Source: Streptomyces canus (lineage in GTDB: Bacteria; Actinomycetota; Actinomycetes; Streptomycetales; Streptomycetaceae). From it: a DNA stretch of 64,000 nucleotides. Numbering within the stretch: position 1 is the stretch's first letter; each line of letters begins with the position of its first letter. Below are positions 44,045 through 53,284 of this stretch, piece after piece. The notes under the pieces were generated by a model. The model saw only the letters and a program-made list of their open reading frames with translations. It did no database searches and was not told the origin of the DNA. A program made the position numbers and the translations under genes. Where the stretch lies: NCBI RefSeq assembly GCF_001514145.1, contig NZ_KQ948661.1, positions 62,001-126,000 of the forward strand, read 5' to 3'.

Positions 44045-45883
44045 GTGTCTCACCCCCACCGCACGAGATCGGCCCTGCTGACAGCCGCAGCCGCGTTCGC
44101 TGTCGCGGGACCCCTGATATCCGCCCCGCCCGCCTCGGCCGCCACCCCCACGGTGGCCGAGGTGTCCCCGCACGCCGCCCAGACCATCGACAACATCGGT
44201 GCCTCGGGCGCCTGGTGGGTCAACGACCTGAAGAACTTCGACCCGAAGGTCCAGGCCCGGGTGTCCAAGCTGCTGTTCTCCAAGGACGGCCTGGCGCTGA
44301 GCAGTTACCGCTACAACATCGGCGGTGGCGGCACCGGCGTGACCTACGCGCCGCGTGCCCCCGAGACCTTCGTCAAGGACGACGGGTCGTACGACTGGAG
44401 CAAGGACAAGGCGGGCCGTACGTTCCTGTACGCGGCCGCCAAGTACGGCGTGAAGGACCTGATCGCCTTCGTCAACAGCGCGCCCGCGCAGTGGAAGACC
44501 AACGCCAAGAGCTGCGGCGGCTATCTGAAGGCGGAGGACACGCAGGACTACGCGAAGTACGTCGCGGACGTCACCGACCACTTCGCCGAGCAGGGCGTGC
44601 GGTTCGACTACATCAGTCCCTTCAACGAGCCGACCAACAGCTTCGACGACTGCGGCCAGGAGGGCATGCTGGTTCCCGTCGATCAACGCGACGACATCGT
44701 GCGGGCGTTGGGCGCCGAGCAGCAGGCCCGCGGCCAGCGGACCGGCATCATCGCGGACGAGTCCAGCAGCACGGTGAGCTTCAACACCGAGGTCCCGCAG
44801 TGGATCTCGCAGCCGGACACCGCCCAGTACGTCGACAAGCTCGCCCACCACACGTACAACAACCCGGGCGACGACCAGCGGGCGAAGATCTACGAGACGT
44901 CCAAGTCGGTCGGCAAGCAGTCCTGGTCCACGGAGATCTGCTGCTTCGGCAAGGGCGGCACGGGCTGGGCGCAGGAGTACGACCCCACGATCGACGGTGG
45001 TCTGAACCTCTCCCGGATCATCTACAAGGACTTCGCGACCGCGCACGACTCGGCGTTCCAGTGGTGGGTCGCCCTGTCGGAGCAGATCGGCTCCGACCCC
45101 CTCGCGAAGAACAGCGAGGGCTGGAACGACGGTCTGATCTACTACGACCCGAACTACGCCACCAACGGCAACCAGACCCTGTACTTCACCAAGCGCTACT
45201 ACGCGCTCGGCCAGTACAGCAAGTTCGTCCGGCCGGGCTCGGTCGCCCACAACGTGACCGGCGTACCGGACGGCGTCGAGGTGTCGACGTACGACGACCA
45301 CGGCAAGTGGGTGGCGGTGGTCAACAACCACAACACCACCGACACTGCCTTGCAGTTGCACTTCAACAGCAAGGCTCCGGTGCGCGTGAGCAAGGCCGTG
45401 CGGACCTCGGCGACCGAAAGCTGGGCGAACGTCACCAAGCCCTCGGTCAAGGGCGGCACGGCCTCGGCGACCCTGCCGGCCCGGTCCATCACGACGTACG
45501 TCCTCGACCAGAAGGGCCACGGCACTTCGGCGGTCACGGGCGCGCTCCAGGGCAAGCAGTCCGGCAAGTGCCTGACCGCGAACGCCTCGGGTGCGGCGAT
45601 CAGCAGCTGCACGGGCGGGTCCGAGCAGGTGTGGTCGTACGACGCGAAGGGCCGCCTGAAGGGCGTGAACGGCTATCTGACTGCGGGGAGTTCGGGGCTC
45701 ACGACGAACCCTGAGGCGACCCGTGACGGCAGCCAGCAATGGCTGCTGAACTCCAACGGCCAAGTCGTCAGCGAGGCGTCGGGCACCTGCCTGGACGTCG
45801 GCGGACAGGCGACGGCCGAGGGCAGCAAGGTCGGCCTGTGGACCTGCAACGGCGGGACCAACCAGGCCTGGTTCAAGCAGTAA
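44045..45883 (+). CDS. Secreted GH30-type glycoside hydrolase with ricin-type lectin domain
   Basis: A 612-residue precursor. The signal peptide ends near SAPPASA. The catalytic (beta/alpha)8 domain (about 35-380) has the acid/base Glu in SPFNEPTNSF and the nucleophile Glu in WSTEICCFGKGG. A beta-sandwich follows (to about 490), then a C-terminal beta-trefoil with QxW motifs (EQVWSY, QQWLLN, NQAWFK). It most resembles endo-beta-1,6-galactanases of GH30; xylanase-type activity cannot be excluded. GTG 44045 is preferred because GGAAGGG lies six bases upstream. Confidence 0.82.
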   Translation: MSHPHRTRSALLTAAAAFAVAGPLISAPPASAATPTVAEVSPHAAQTIDNIGASGAWWVNDLKNFDPKVQARVSKLLFSKDGLALSSYRYNIGGGGTGVTYAPRAPETFVKDDGSYDWSKDKAGRTFLYAAAKYGVKDLIAFVNSAPAQWKTNAKSCGGYLKAEDTQDYAKYVADVTDHFAEQGVRFDYISPFNEPTNSFDDCGQEGMLVPVDQRDDIVRALGAEQQARGQRTGIIADESSSTVSFNTEVPQWISQPDTAQYVDKLAHHTYNNPGDDQRAKIYETSKSVGKQSWSTEICCFGKGGTGWAQEYDPTIDGGLNLSRIIYKDFATAHDSAFQWWVALSEQIGSDPLAKNSEGWNDGLIYYDPNYATNGNQTLYFTKRYYALGQYSKFVRPGSVAHNVTGVPDGVEVSTYDDHGKWVAVVNNHNTTDTALQLHFNSKAPVRVSKAVRTSATESWANVTKPSVKGGTASATLPARSITTYVLDQKGHGTSAVTGALQGKQSGKCLTANASGAAISSCTGGSEQVWSYDAKGRLKGVNGYLTAGSSGLTTNPEATRDGSQQWLLNSNGQVVSEASGTCLDVGGQATAEGSKVGLWTCNGGTNQAWFKQ

Positions 45884-45901
45884 CACACCACCTTTGCAAG
45901 G

Positions 45902-45936
45902 GGGTTGCGGGCCGCTGGTGCGGCGGCCCGCAACCC
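45902..45936 (+). terminator. Terminator after the GH30 gene
   Basis: Arms 45902-45915 and 45923-45936 pair perfectly over 14 bp with a 7-base loop, 19 bp after the GH30 stop codon. It separates the ROK-GH30 unit from the transporter operon. Confidence 0.8.
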
Positions 45937-45945
45937 AGGGGTGTC

Positions 45946-46015
45946 CGGTATACCGAACGCCACACAACGCTTCGTGCAGACTTCGTCCAACCCCTTGCCG
46001 AAGCCTTAGCCGAAG
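45946..46015. promoter_or_regulatory. Operator candidates before the transporter operon
   Basis: CGGTATACCG (45946-45955) is a perfect 10-bp palindrome. Two copies of GCCGAAG lie 12 bp apart at 45997 and 46009. Either could bind the ROK protein or another sugar regulator. The rest of 45884-46113 contains no gene. Confidence 0.45.
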
Positions 46016-46113
46016 GTTAACGTCCCGCACCGCAGGTCCATTTGAGCCACCTGGCACTGAGCCGCAGAGCCATGGCACAGAGCCGCAGCCGTATTCGAGA
46101 CAAGGACGTCAGC

Positions 46114-47376
46114 ATGTCGGCAATGAGCAGCACCAACTGGAACCGTCGAAACGTTCTGCAGGCCGCGATGGGCCTTGCCGCCGCGGGCGGTCTGGCCGCG
46201 TGCGGCGGGAACACCGGGCGGAGCAGCGGAGGATCGGGCGACGCCCTCACCCAGTACTTCCACGCCTACGGCGAGGCGGGCACGGAGCAGGCCATCAAGA
46301 AGTACGCGGCCGCGTACAAGAAGGCCAACGTGAGCACCAACTGGATCACGGGCAACAACTTCGAGTCCGCGCTCTTCGCGGCCCTGCTCACCAAGAAGGC
46401 ACCCGACGTCTTCGAGTTCCACCCGCAGCTGCAGCTCGTCAAGAGCGGCCAGGTGGCGGACCTGACCGACCTGATCGACCCGGTCAAGGACGACTTCAAC
46501 CCGAACGACATCAAGTCCCACACGGTCGACGGGAAGATCTACGGGATACGGATGATCGACGACCCGCAGTTCTTCTACTACCGCAAGTCGATGTTCGAGA
46601 AGGCCAAGGTCCAGGTCCCCACCACCCTGGAGGAGCTGATCGAGGCCGCCGCCAAGCTCACCACCGGCAAGGTCAAGGGCGTCTTCCTCGGCAACGACTT
46701 CACCGCGATCCAGAACGTCATCATCTGGTCCGCCGGCGCCGACACCATCAACGAGAAGAACGAGATCGCCTACCACACGGACGGCGTCGTCGAGGGCCTC
46801 AAGCAGCTGCGCCAGCTGTTCACCAGCGGCAACGTGCTCCTGGACGCCCCCACCGACTTCTGGGACCCCTCCTCGCTCAACCAGGGCCTGTGTGCCATGC
46901 AGTGGGGCGGCATGTGGTCCATGCCGGCCATGCAGCAGGCGCTCGGCGACGACCTGGGCATCTTCCCGTTCCCGAAGATCGGGTCCGCGGGCAAGCAGTC
47001 CGTCTACAACGGCGGCTGGTCGATCTTCGTCAACGCCAAGGGCAAGAACGTCGAGGCGGCCAAGGAATACGTCAAGTGGCTGTGGATCGACCAGAAGCAG
47101 TACCAGGAGGACTGGGCTACCTCGTACGGCTTCCACATCCCGCCGCGCACCTCGATCGCCAACTCGGCGACCAAGCTCAAGACCGGCCTGCCCGCCGAGG
47201 GCGTGAAGCTCTTCACCGACTACGGCCACTTCGACAACATCGCCTACGACCAGACGATGCAGACCGCGTTCGCCGAGGTGATCGCGTCCTCCGTCCGTAA
47301 GAACGGCAACCCGGAGGCGGCGCTCGACACCGCCGACAAGAAGGTCAACGTCGAACTCAAGAAGCTGTTCGGATAG
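46114..47376 (+). CDS. Sugar-binding lipoprotein of a CUT1 ABC transporter
   Basis: A 420-residue extracellular solute-binding protein of family 1. The lipoprotein signal has lipobox GLAAC. The mature domain shows the family pattern (VFEFHPQLQLVKSGQVADLTDLID, IYGIRMIDDPQFFYYRKSMFE, GLCAMQWGGMWSMP). ATG 46114 follows AAGGA; a second in-frame ATG is at 46123. It captures oligosaccharides probably released by the neighbouring GH30 enzyme. First gene of the transporter operon. Confidence 0.92.
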   Translation: MSAMSSTNWNRRNVLQAAMGLAAAGGLAACGGNTGRSSGGSGDALTQYFHAYGEAGTEQAIKKYAAAYKKANVSTNWITGNNFESALFAALLTKKAPDVFEFHPQLQLVKSGQVADLTDLIDPVKDDFNPNDIKSHTVDGKIYGIRMIDDPQFFYYRKSMFEKAKVQVPTTLEELIEAAAKLTTGKVKGVFLGNDFTAIQNVIIWSAGADTINEKNEIAYHTDGVVEGLKQLRQLFTSGNVLLDAPTDFWDPSSLNQGLCAMQWGGMWSMPAMQQALGDDLGIFPFPKIGSAGKQSVYNGGWSIFVNAKGKNVEAAKEYVKWLWIDQKQYQEDWATSYGFHIPPRTSIANSATKLKTGLPAEGVKLFTDYGHFDNIAYDQTMQTAFAEVIASSVRKNGNPEAALDTADKKVNVELKKLFG

Positions 47377-47396
47377 GCCGCAGGGAACCCCACGAC

Positions 47397-48365
47397 ATGT
47401 CGACCACCACCACGCGCGGGGTCGCCCAGCCCGCCCCGGCCAAGGCCCCTCCGGCCCGGCCGCGGCGGGGCCTGCGGGGCAACCCCACCTTCAACTTCTG
47501 GCTCTTCACCGGGCCCTTCCTCATCGGCCTGGTGATCTTCGTCTTCGTTCCGATCTTCTGGAGCGTCTGGCTCAGCTTCTTCGACGCGCGGTACACCGTC
47601 ACGCCAAGCCGCTTCATCGGGTTCGACAACTACAAGCAGATCCTGACCAACAGCAACTTCCCCGACTCACTGCTGACGTTCAGCGTGTTCGCCGCGTTCA
47701 TCGTGCCGACCACCTGGGCGCTGTCACTGGGTCTGGCGCTGCTGGTGCACCGGCTGCGGTTCATGCGGGCGTTCTTCCGCTCGGTGTTCTTCCTGCCGAC
47801 CGCCGTCTCCTACGTGGCCGCCGCGCTGATCTGGAAGATGTCCATCTTCAGCGGTGTCCGCTTCGGTCTGATGAACACCGTCCTCGGCTGGTTCGGCGTC
47901 GAGAACATCGCCTATCTGGCCAACCCCAGTCCGCCCTGGTACTGGGTGGTCATCGTGAGCCTGCGGCTGTGGATCCAGTCCGGCTTCTACATGATCCTGT
48001 TCCTGGCGGCGCTGCAGAACATCCCGGGCGAGCTGTACGAGGCCGCGGCCATCGACGGCGCCAAGCCGGGCTGGCAGACCTTCCGGTACATCACGCTGCC
48101 GCAGCTGCGCGCCACCTCGACCGCCGTGATCCTGCTGCTGCTCATCGCCGCGTACCAGGCGTTCGACGAGTTCTTCAACATCATCGGGCAGAACGCGACC
48201 TGGGCCCAGACACCGCTCATGGAGCTCTACAAGACGGCGCTCGGCACCAGCCAGGACTACGGGGCCGGCAGCGCGGGCGCGGTCATCCTGTCACTCCTCA
48301 TCTGCCTCGTCACCCTGATCCAGGGCAAGTGGATGGGCTTCGGAAGGGGGGAGGAGGGCAAGTGA
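47397..48365 (+). CDS. CUT1 sugar ABC transporter permease (MalF type)
   Basis: A 322-residue membrane protein with six predicted helices and the permease EAA loop (YEAAAIDGAKPGWQTFRYITLP), which docks the ATPase. An unstructured Pro/Ala/Arg N-terminus precedes the first helix. The stop codon overlaps the GTG start of the second permease. No ATPase is encoded here, so the shared MsiK ATPase is the likely partner, as for other Streptomyces CUT1 systems. Confidence 0.92.
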   Translation: MSTTTTRGVAQPAPAKAPPARPRRGLRGNPTFNFWLFTGPFLIGLVIFVFVPIFWSVWLSFFDARYTVTPSRFIGFDNYKQILTNSNFPDSLLTFSVFAAFIVPTTWALSLGLALLVHRLRFMRAFFRSVFFLPTAVSYVAAALIWKMSIFSGVRFGLMNTVLGWFGVENIAYLANPSPPWYWVVIVSLRLWIQSGFYMILFLAALQNIPGELYEAAAIDGAKPGWQTFRYITLPQLRATSTAVILLLLIAAYQAFDEFFNIIGQNATWAQTPLMELYKTALGTSQDYGAGSAGAVILSLLICLVTLIQGKWMGFGRGEEGK

Positions 48366-49228
48366 CCACCACCGCACCTCAGCTCGGCAAGCAGCGTAAG
48401 AAGGGCCGGGACGTCCTCGGCAACGCAGGACTGTACGTAGCCGTCGGCATCGCCGCCCTGCTGTTCCTGATCCCCTTCTACCTGATCGTCCGCAACGCCC
48501 TCTCCACGGATCTCGAGATCACGGGCGAGAACTGGAAGGTGCTGCCCTCCTTCCAGTGGGGCAACATCTCCGAGCTGTTCGACGACCCCACGGTCGAGTT
48601 CGGCCGCTCCATGGTGAACTCGCTGGTCGTCGCCGTCTCGACCACCCTGGGCACCCTCCTGGTGTGTTCCCTGGCCGGCTACGGCCTGGCCCGCATCCCC
48701 TACAAGCACGCCAACAAGGTCTTCTACGCCGTCCTGGCGACCCTGATGGTCCCGACGGCCGTGACCTTCGTGCCCAGCTTCGTGCTGGTCTCGTCCCTCG
48801 GCTGGGTGGACACGTATCGTGGTCTGATCATCCCGGGCCTGTTCAGCGGTTTCACCTGCTTCCTGTTCCGGCAGTACTTTCTGGGATTCCCGAAGGAGCT
48901 GGAGGAGGCGGCACGCGTGGACGGGCTCGGCTACTGGGGCGCGTACTGGCGGATCGTCGTACCCAACTCACTGAACTTCTTCGCGGCCATCGCCACGATC
49001 ACGTTCATCAGCGCCTGGAACTCCTTCCTGTGGCCCCTGGTCATGGGTCAGGACCCGAGTTCCTGGACCGTCCAGATCGCACTCTCCTCCTTCATGACCA
49101 ACCAGACCGTGAACTTCCACCTGATCTTCATGGCCGCCGCCATTTCCATCCTGCCCCTGGTGTTCGTGTTCCTCTTCCTCCAGCGCTGGCTGGTCCAGGG
49201 AATCGCGCAGACCGGCATCAAGGGCTGA
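48362..49228 (+). CDS. CUT1 sugar ABC transporter permease (MalG type)
   Basis: A 288-residue membrane protein with six helices and the EAA loop (LEEAARVDGLGYWGAYWRIVVP). The GTG start overlaps the stop of the first permease (GTGA) and follows GGGGAGGAGGG. It forms the membrane channel with the MalF-type partner. The final segment IAQTGIKG is typical of the family. Confidence 0.92.
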   Translation: MTTTAPQLGKQRKKGRDVLGNAGLYVAVGIAALLFLIPFYLIVRNALSTDLEITGENWKVLPSFQWGNISELFDDPTVEFGRSMVNSLVVAVSTTLGTLLVCSLAGYGLARIPYKHANKVFYAVLATLMVPTAVTFVPSFVLVSSLGWVDTYRGLIIPGLFSGFTCFLFRQYFLGFPKELEEAARVDGLGYWGAYWRIVVPNSLNFFAAIATITFISAWNSFLWPLVMGQDPSSWTVQIALSSFMTNQTVNFHLIFMAAAISILPLVFVFLFLQRWLVQGIAQTGIKG

Positions 49229-49251
49229 CACCTCTCAGGACCTGGAGACCG

Positions 49252-52116
49252 ATGTCTTTCCGCACGACCAGCGCTTTCGACTACGTCGAGGACGTATCCC
49301 CGGGCAGCGGGGCCCTTCCGCCCCGCGCCTGGTACGCCTCCTCGGACGCGAAGGCCCTGTCCCTCGACGGCGCCTGGCGCTTCCGGCTGTCGGCGACCGC
49401 CGACGCCGAGGACGACTCCTTCGCCGAGGAGGGATACGACGCCGACGGCTGGGCCGAGGTCACGGTCCCCGGGCACTGGGTCCTCCAGGGAGACGGGGCC
49501 TTCGGGCTGCCCATCTACACCAACCACCTCTACCCCTTCCCGGTGGACCCGCCGCACGTCCCGACGGAAAACCCGACCGGCGACCACCTGCGCGTCTTCG
49601 ACCTGCCGGAGGACTGGCCCGCCGACGGCGGCGCGGTCATCCGGTTCGACGGTGTCGAGTCCTGCGCCCGGGTCTGGCTCAACGGCGCGGACATCGGCGA
49701 GTTCAAGGGCTCCCGCCTCGCGCACGAGTTCGCCGTCGGCCATCTGCTGAAGCCGAAGGGCAACGTCCTCGCGGTCCGGGTGCACCAGTGGTCGGCCGGG
49801 TCCTACCTGGAGGACCAGGACCAGTGGTGGCTGCCGGGCATCTTCCGTGAGGTGACCCTGCTGCACCGCCCGGCGGGCGCCGTCCTGGACTTCTTCGTGC
49901 ACGCCTCCTACGACCACCTCACGGGCGAGGGCACCCTGCGCGTCGACTCCGACGTCGACGGACGGGTACTCGTCCCCGCGCTCGACATCGATGTCGCCAC
50001 CGGCGAGTCCGTGACGGCCCTCGTGGCCCCGTGGAGCGCCGAGAGCCCCCGGCTCTACGACGGTGAGCTGGTCACCGAGGGCGAGCGGATCCCGCTCAGG
50101 ATCGGCTTCCGTACGGTCGTCCTCGAAGACGGTCTGATCAAGGTCAACGGCACGGCGGTCCTGTTCAAGGGCGTCAACCGGCACGAGTGGCACCCCGAGA
50201 AGGGCCGCACCCTCGACCTGGAGACCATGCGCGAGGACGTGCTGCTGATGAAGCGGCACAACATCAACGCCGTGCGCACCTCGCACTACCCGCCGCACCC
50301 GGCCTTCCTGGACCTGTGCGACGAGTACGGCCTGTGGGTCATCGACGAGTGCGACCTGGAGACCCACGGCTTCACCGAGCAGGACTGGCGGGACAACCCC
50401 GTCGACGACGACCGCTGGACCCCGGCCCTCCTGGACCGCGCGGCCCGCATGGTCGAACGCGACAAGAACCACCCCTCGATCGTCTTCTGGTCGCTGGGCA
50501 ACGAGGCCGGCACCGGCCGCGGTCTGACCGCGATGGCCGAGTGGATCCACGGCCGGGACTCCTCGCGCCTGGTGCACTACGAGGGCGACTGGAACTGCCG
50601 GGACACCGACGTGTACTCGCGGATGTACGCGAACCACGCCGAGGTCGAGCAGATCGGCAAGGAGCTCGACGGCGGCACCCACAAGCGCCGCGGACTCCCC
50701 TTCATCCAGTGCGAGTACGGCCACGCCATGGGCAACGGCCCCGGTGGCATCGCCGACTACCAGGAGCTCTTCGAGAAGTACGACCGTCTCCAGGGCGGCT
50801 TCATCTGGGAGTGGATCGACCACGGCGTCAAGCACGCCGAGCTCGGTTACGCCTACGGCGGCGACTTCGGCGAGGAACTGCACGACGGCAACTTCGTCTG
50901 CGACGGCCTGATCTTCCCGGACCGCACGCCCTCCCCCGGCCTGATCGAGTACAAGAAGGTCATCGAGCCGGTCCGCATCGACGGCGCCGACGGGACCGTA
51001 CGGATCACCAACACGTACGACTTCGCCGACCTGTCCGGGCTCGCCTTCGAGTGGTCGTACCAGGTGGACGGCGAGACGGTCGAGGCCGGCACGCTCTCGG
51101 TGCCGGCCCTGGCACCCGGGGAGTCGGCGGACCTGAAGCTCCCGGAGCCGCCCGCACACGAGGCCGCGGAGGCGCAGTGGACGGTGCGGGCGCTGCTGGC
51201 GTCCGACACGTCCTGGGCGCCGAAGGACCACGTCGTCGCATGGGGCCAGTTCCCCGCTTCCTCAGGGGTACGGCCCTCCGTCACGCCCACCGACCGGCCG
51301 GTGCGCGGCGAGAAGCTGATCACCCTGGGCCCGGCGTCCTTCGACGGCCGTACCGGCGCCCTCAAGGCGATCGGCGGGGTCGCCGTCGAGAGCCCGCGGC
51401 TGGACGTGTGGCGGGCGACGACCGACAACGACGAGGGCACTGAGTGGGCCACCGGCATCCGCTACAGCTCTCTGTGGCGGACCCTGGGCCTGCACAGGAT
51501 GCGGCACCGGCTGTCCTCGGTGGAACTCGGCGAGGACGCGCTGACGGTCCGGACCCGGGTGGCGCCCGCCGCTCGCGAGGTGGGCCTGGGTGTGGTCTAC
51601 CGCTGGACCTCGGACGGCTCGCGGCTCCGCCTGACGGTGTCCGTCGGCCCCGAGGGCGAGTGGACCCAGCCGCTGCCCCGGCTCGGCATCCGGCTCGGAC
51701 TCCCCGAGGCCGACCAGGTGAAGTGGTTCGGCGGCGGGCCCGGCGAGGCCTACCCGGACACCAGGAAGGCGTCCATGGTCGGACGCTGGCAGGCGAGCGT
51801 GGACGGGCTGCAGACGCCGTATCTGCGCCCGCAGGAGAACGGCGCCCGCGCCGACGTCCGCTGGGTGGAGCTCGGCGGTCTGCGGATCGAGGGCGACCCG
51901 GAGTTCTCCTTCACCGCCCGGCGCTGGACGACCGAACAGCTGGACGCGGCCGCCCACCTCACCGACCTCACCCCCGGTGACACGGTCTGGGTCAACCTCG
52001 ACCACGGCCACCACGGCATCGGCTCGCAGTCCTGCGGACCGGGGCCGCTGCCGCAGTACCACCTGCGGGCCGAGCCGGCGGAGTTCTCGTTCGTCTTCTC
52101 GGTGCTCTCCCGGTGA
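49252..52116 (+). CDS. GH2 beta-galactosidase (LacZ type)
   Basis: A 954-residue cytoplasmic enzyme, with no signal peptide. LacZ-like order: jelly-roll sugar-binding domain (about 40-215), Ig-like domain, TIM barrel (acid/base Glu in FWSLGNEAGTGRGL, nucleophile Glu in FIQCEYGHAMGNGPG), second Ig domain and C-terminal domain 5 (WFGGGPGEAYPDTRKA). It would hydrolyse imported galacto-oligosaccharides. ATG 49252 follows GGAG, 23 bp after the permease, as the last gene of the operon. Confidence 0.93.
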   Translation: MSFRTTSAFDYVEDVSPGSGALPPRAWYASSDAKALSLDGAWRFRLSATADAEDDSFAEEGYDADGWAEVTVPGHWVLQGDGAFGLPIYTNHLYPFPVDPPHVPTENPTGDHLRVFDLPEDWPADGGAVIRFDGVESCARVWLNGADIGEFKGSRLAHEFAVGHLLKPKGNVLAVRVHQWSAGSYLEDQDQWWLPGIFREVTLLHRPAGAVLDFFVHASYDHLTGEGTLRVDSDVDGRVLVPALDIDVATGESVTALVAPWSAESPRLYDGELVTEGERIPLRIGFRTVVLEDGLIKVNGTAVLFKGVNRHEWHPEKGRTLDLETMREDVLLMKRHNINAVRTSHYPPHPAFLDLCDEYGLWVIDECDLETHGFTEQDWRDNPVDDDRWTPALLDRAARMVERDKNHPSIVFWSLGNEAGTGRGLTAMAEWIHGRDSSRLVHYEGDWNCRDTDVYSRMYANHAEVEQIGKELDGGTHKRRGLPFIQCEYGHAMGNGPGGIADYQELFEKYDRLQGGFIWEWIDHGVKHAELGYAYGGDFGEELHDGNFVCDGLIFPDRTPSPGLIEYKKVIEPVRIDGADGTVRITNTYDFADLSGLAFEWSYQVDGETVEAGTLSVPALAPGESADLKLPEPPAHEAAEAQWTVRALLASDTSWAPKDHVVAWGQFPASSGVRPSVTPTDRPVRGEKLITLGPASFDGRTGALKAIGGVAVESPRLDVWRATTDNDEGTEWATGIRYSSLWRTLGLHRMRHRLSSVELGEDALTVRTRVAPAAREVGLGVVYRWTSDGSRLRLTVSVGPEGEWTQPLPRLGIRLGLPEADQVKWFGGGPGEAYPDTRKASMVGRWQASVDGLQTPYLRPQENGARADVRWVELGGLRIEGDPEFSFTARRWTTEQLDAAAHLTDLTPGDTVWVNLDHGHHGIGSQSCGPGPLPQYHLRAEPAEFSFVFSVLSR

Positions 52117-52120
52117 CCTC

Positions 52121-52160
52121 CTGGTGATCGATTAGTCCAATTCACCAGTGGATTAATCCA
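52121..52160. promoter_or_regulatory. Inverted repeats after the beta-galactosidase gene
   Basis: CTGGTGA and TCACCAG (52121-52127, 52142-52148) can form a 7-bp stem. Directly after it lies TGGATTAATCCA (52149-52160), a perfect 12-bp AT-rich palindrome. The latter may be an operator for the ABC exporter genes downstream. Confidence 0.45.
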
Positions 52161-52202
52161 TTGCCAATGTGATCGGGATTCTGCGACGGTCATGGTGTAC
52201 CC

Positions 52203-52253
52203 GCGGCCGGTCGGCCTTCCAAGCCGACCGGCCGCAACTCTTGTTCGCAACAA
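52203..52253 (+). terminator. Two consecutive hairpins in front of the ABC exporter
   Basis: A 13-bp perfect stem (52203-52215 with 52223-52235) is followed by CTTGTT-CGC-AACAAG (52239-52253). The 3' end of the second stem enters the AAGGGAG ribosome site (52252-52258) of the ABC ATPase gene. The first may terminate upstream transcription; together they resemble an attenuator. No U-tract is present. Confidence 0.55.
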
Positions 52254-52266
52254 GGGAGTTCACAGC

Positions 52267-53283
52267 GTGCCCGGAAGCATCGAGGTTCGCGGCCTGTCCC
52301 GCACCTTCCATACCACCGTCCGTCGCCCCGGCCTCGCCGGCACCCTTCGCTCCCTGGTCAACCCGGAGCGGGTCGCCAAGCACGCGGTCTCGGACATCAC
52401 TTTCGACGTGGCGCCCGGCGAACTCCTCGCGCTGCTCGGCCCGAACGGCGCCGGCAAGTCCACCACCATCAAGGTGCTCACCGGCATCCTCACGCCCACC
52501 TCCGGCGAGGCCCGGGTGGCGGGCGTGGTGCCGTACCAGGATCGCGAACGCAACGCCCGTAACATCGGCGCGGTGTTCGGGCAGCGCACCCAGCTGTGGT
52601 GGGACCTGCCGGTGCGCGAGTCGTTCTCGATCCTCAGGGACATCTACGAGGTGCCGAAGGCCGAACACGCCGCGCGCCTCAAGGAGTTCGACGACATCCT
52701 GGAACTGTCCACGTTCTGGGACACCCGGGTGCGCCATCTCTCGCTGGGCCAACGGGTGCGCTGCGACCTGGCCGCCGCGCTGCTGCACGACCCGCCGGTC
52801 GTCTTCCTCGACGAGCCGACCATCGGCATGGACGTGGTGGTCAAGGAGCAGGTGCGGGAGTTCCTGCGCCACCAGGTGGAGGAGCGCGGCCGTACGGTCC
52901 TGCTGACCACCCACGACATGACCGAGGTCGAGCGGCTCGCCGAGCGGGTCGTCCTGATCAACCACGGCAGGCTCGTCCTGGACGGCAGCCTCGACGAGAT
53001 CCGCCGCAGGTTCGGCTCCACCTGGCAGGTCCGCGCGACCCTCGCCGACGCGCACACGGACGTCGTCCCGTTGCCGGGGATCGCGGTGCTGCGCAAGGAG
53101 GGCCCCCAGGTCGTGTTCGGCCCCGAGAGCCCCGACGGACCGGACTCCCCCACAGTGCACCAGGCCCTGAAGGCGGTCATCGAGCGGTACGAGGTGACGG
53201 GCGTCGCCATCGACGAGGCCGACCTCGAAGACGTGATGCGGGCGGCCTACGTCCACGCGGAACCCGCGACCGAGGCGGTCTGA
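52267..53283 (+). CDS. ABC-2 type exporter ATPase
   Basis: A 338-residue ABC ATPase with Walker A GPNGAGKST, Q-loop FGQRTQLWW, signature LSLGQ, Walker B VVFLDEPT and switch His TTHDMTE. The pattern with FGQRTQLWWDLP is that of the ATPases paired with DUF990-type permeases. The substrate is unknown. The GTG start at 52267 has AAGGGAG eight bases upstream and the gene runs into two permease genes. Confidence 0.9.
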   Translation: MPGSIEVRGLSRTFHTTVRRPGLAGTLRSLVNPERVAKHAVSDITFDVAPGELLALLGPNGAGKSTTIKVLTGILTPTSGEARVAGVVPYQDRERNARNIGAVFGQRTQLWWDLPVRESFSILRDIYEVPKAEHAARLKEFDDILELSTFWDTRVRHLSLGQRVRCDLAAALLHDPPVVFLDEPTIGMDVVVKEQVREFLRHQVEERGRTVLLTTHDMTEVERLAERVVLINHGRLVLDGSLDEIRRRFGSTWQVRATLADAHTDVVPLPGIAVLRKEGPQVVFGPESPDGPDSPTVHQALKAVIERYEVTGVAIDEADLEDVMRAAYVHAEPATEAV

Positions 53284-53284
53284 C

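Noticed and set aside
43354..45714. 786-codon plus-strand frame overlapping ROK and GH30 genes
   Set aside because: It is out of frame with both, which have clear motifs and ribosome sites.
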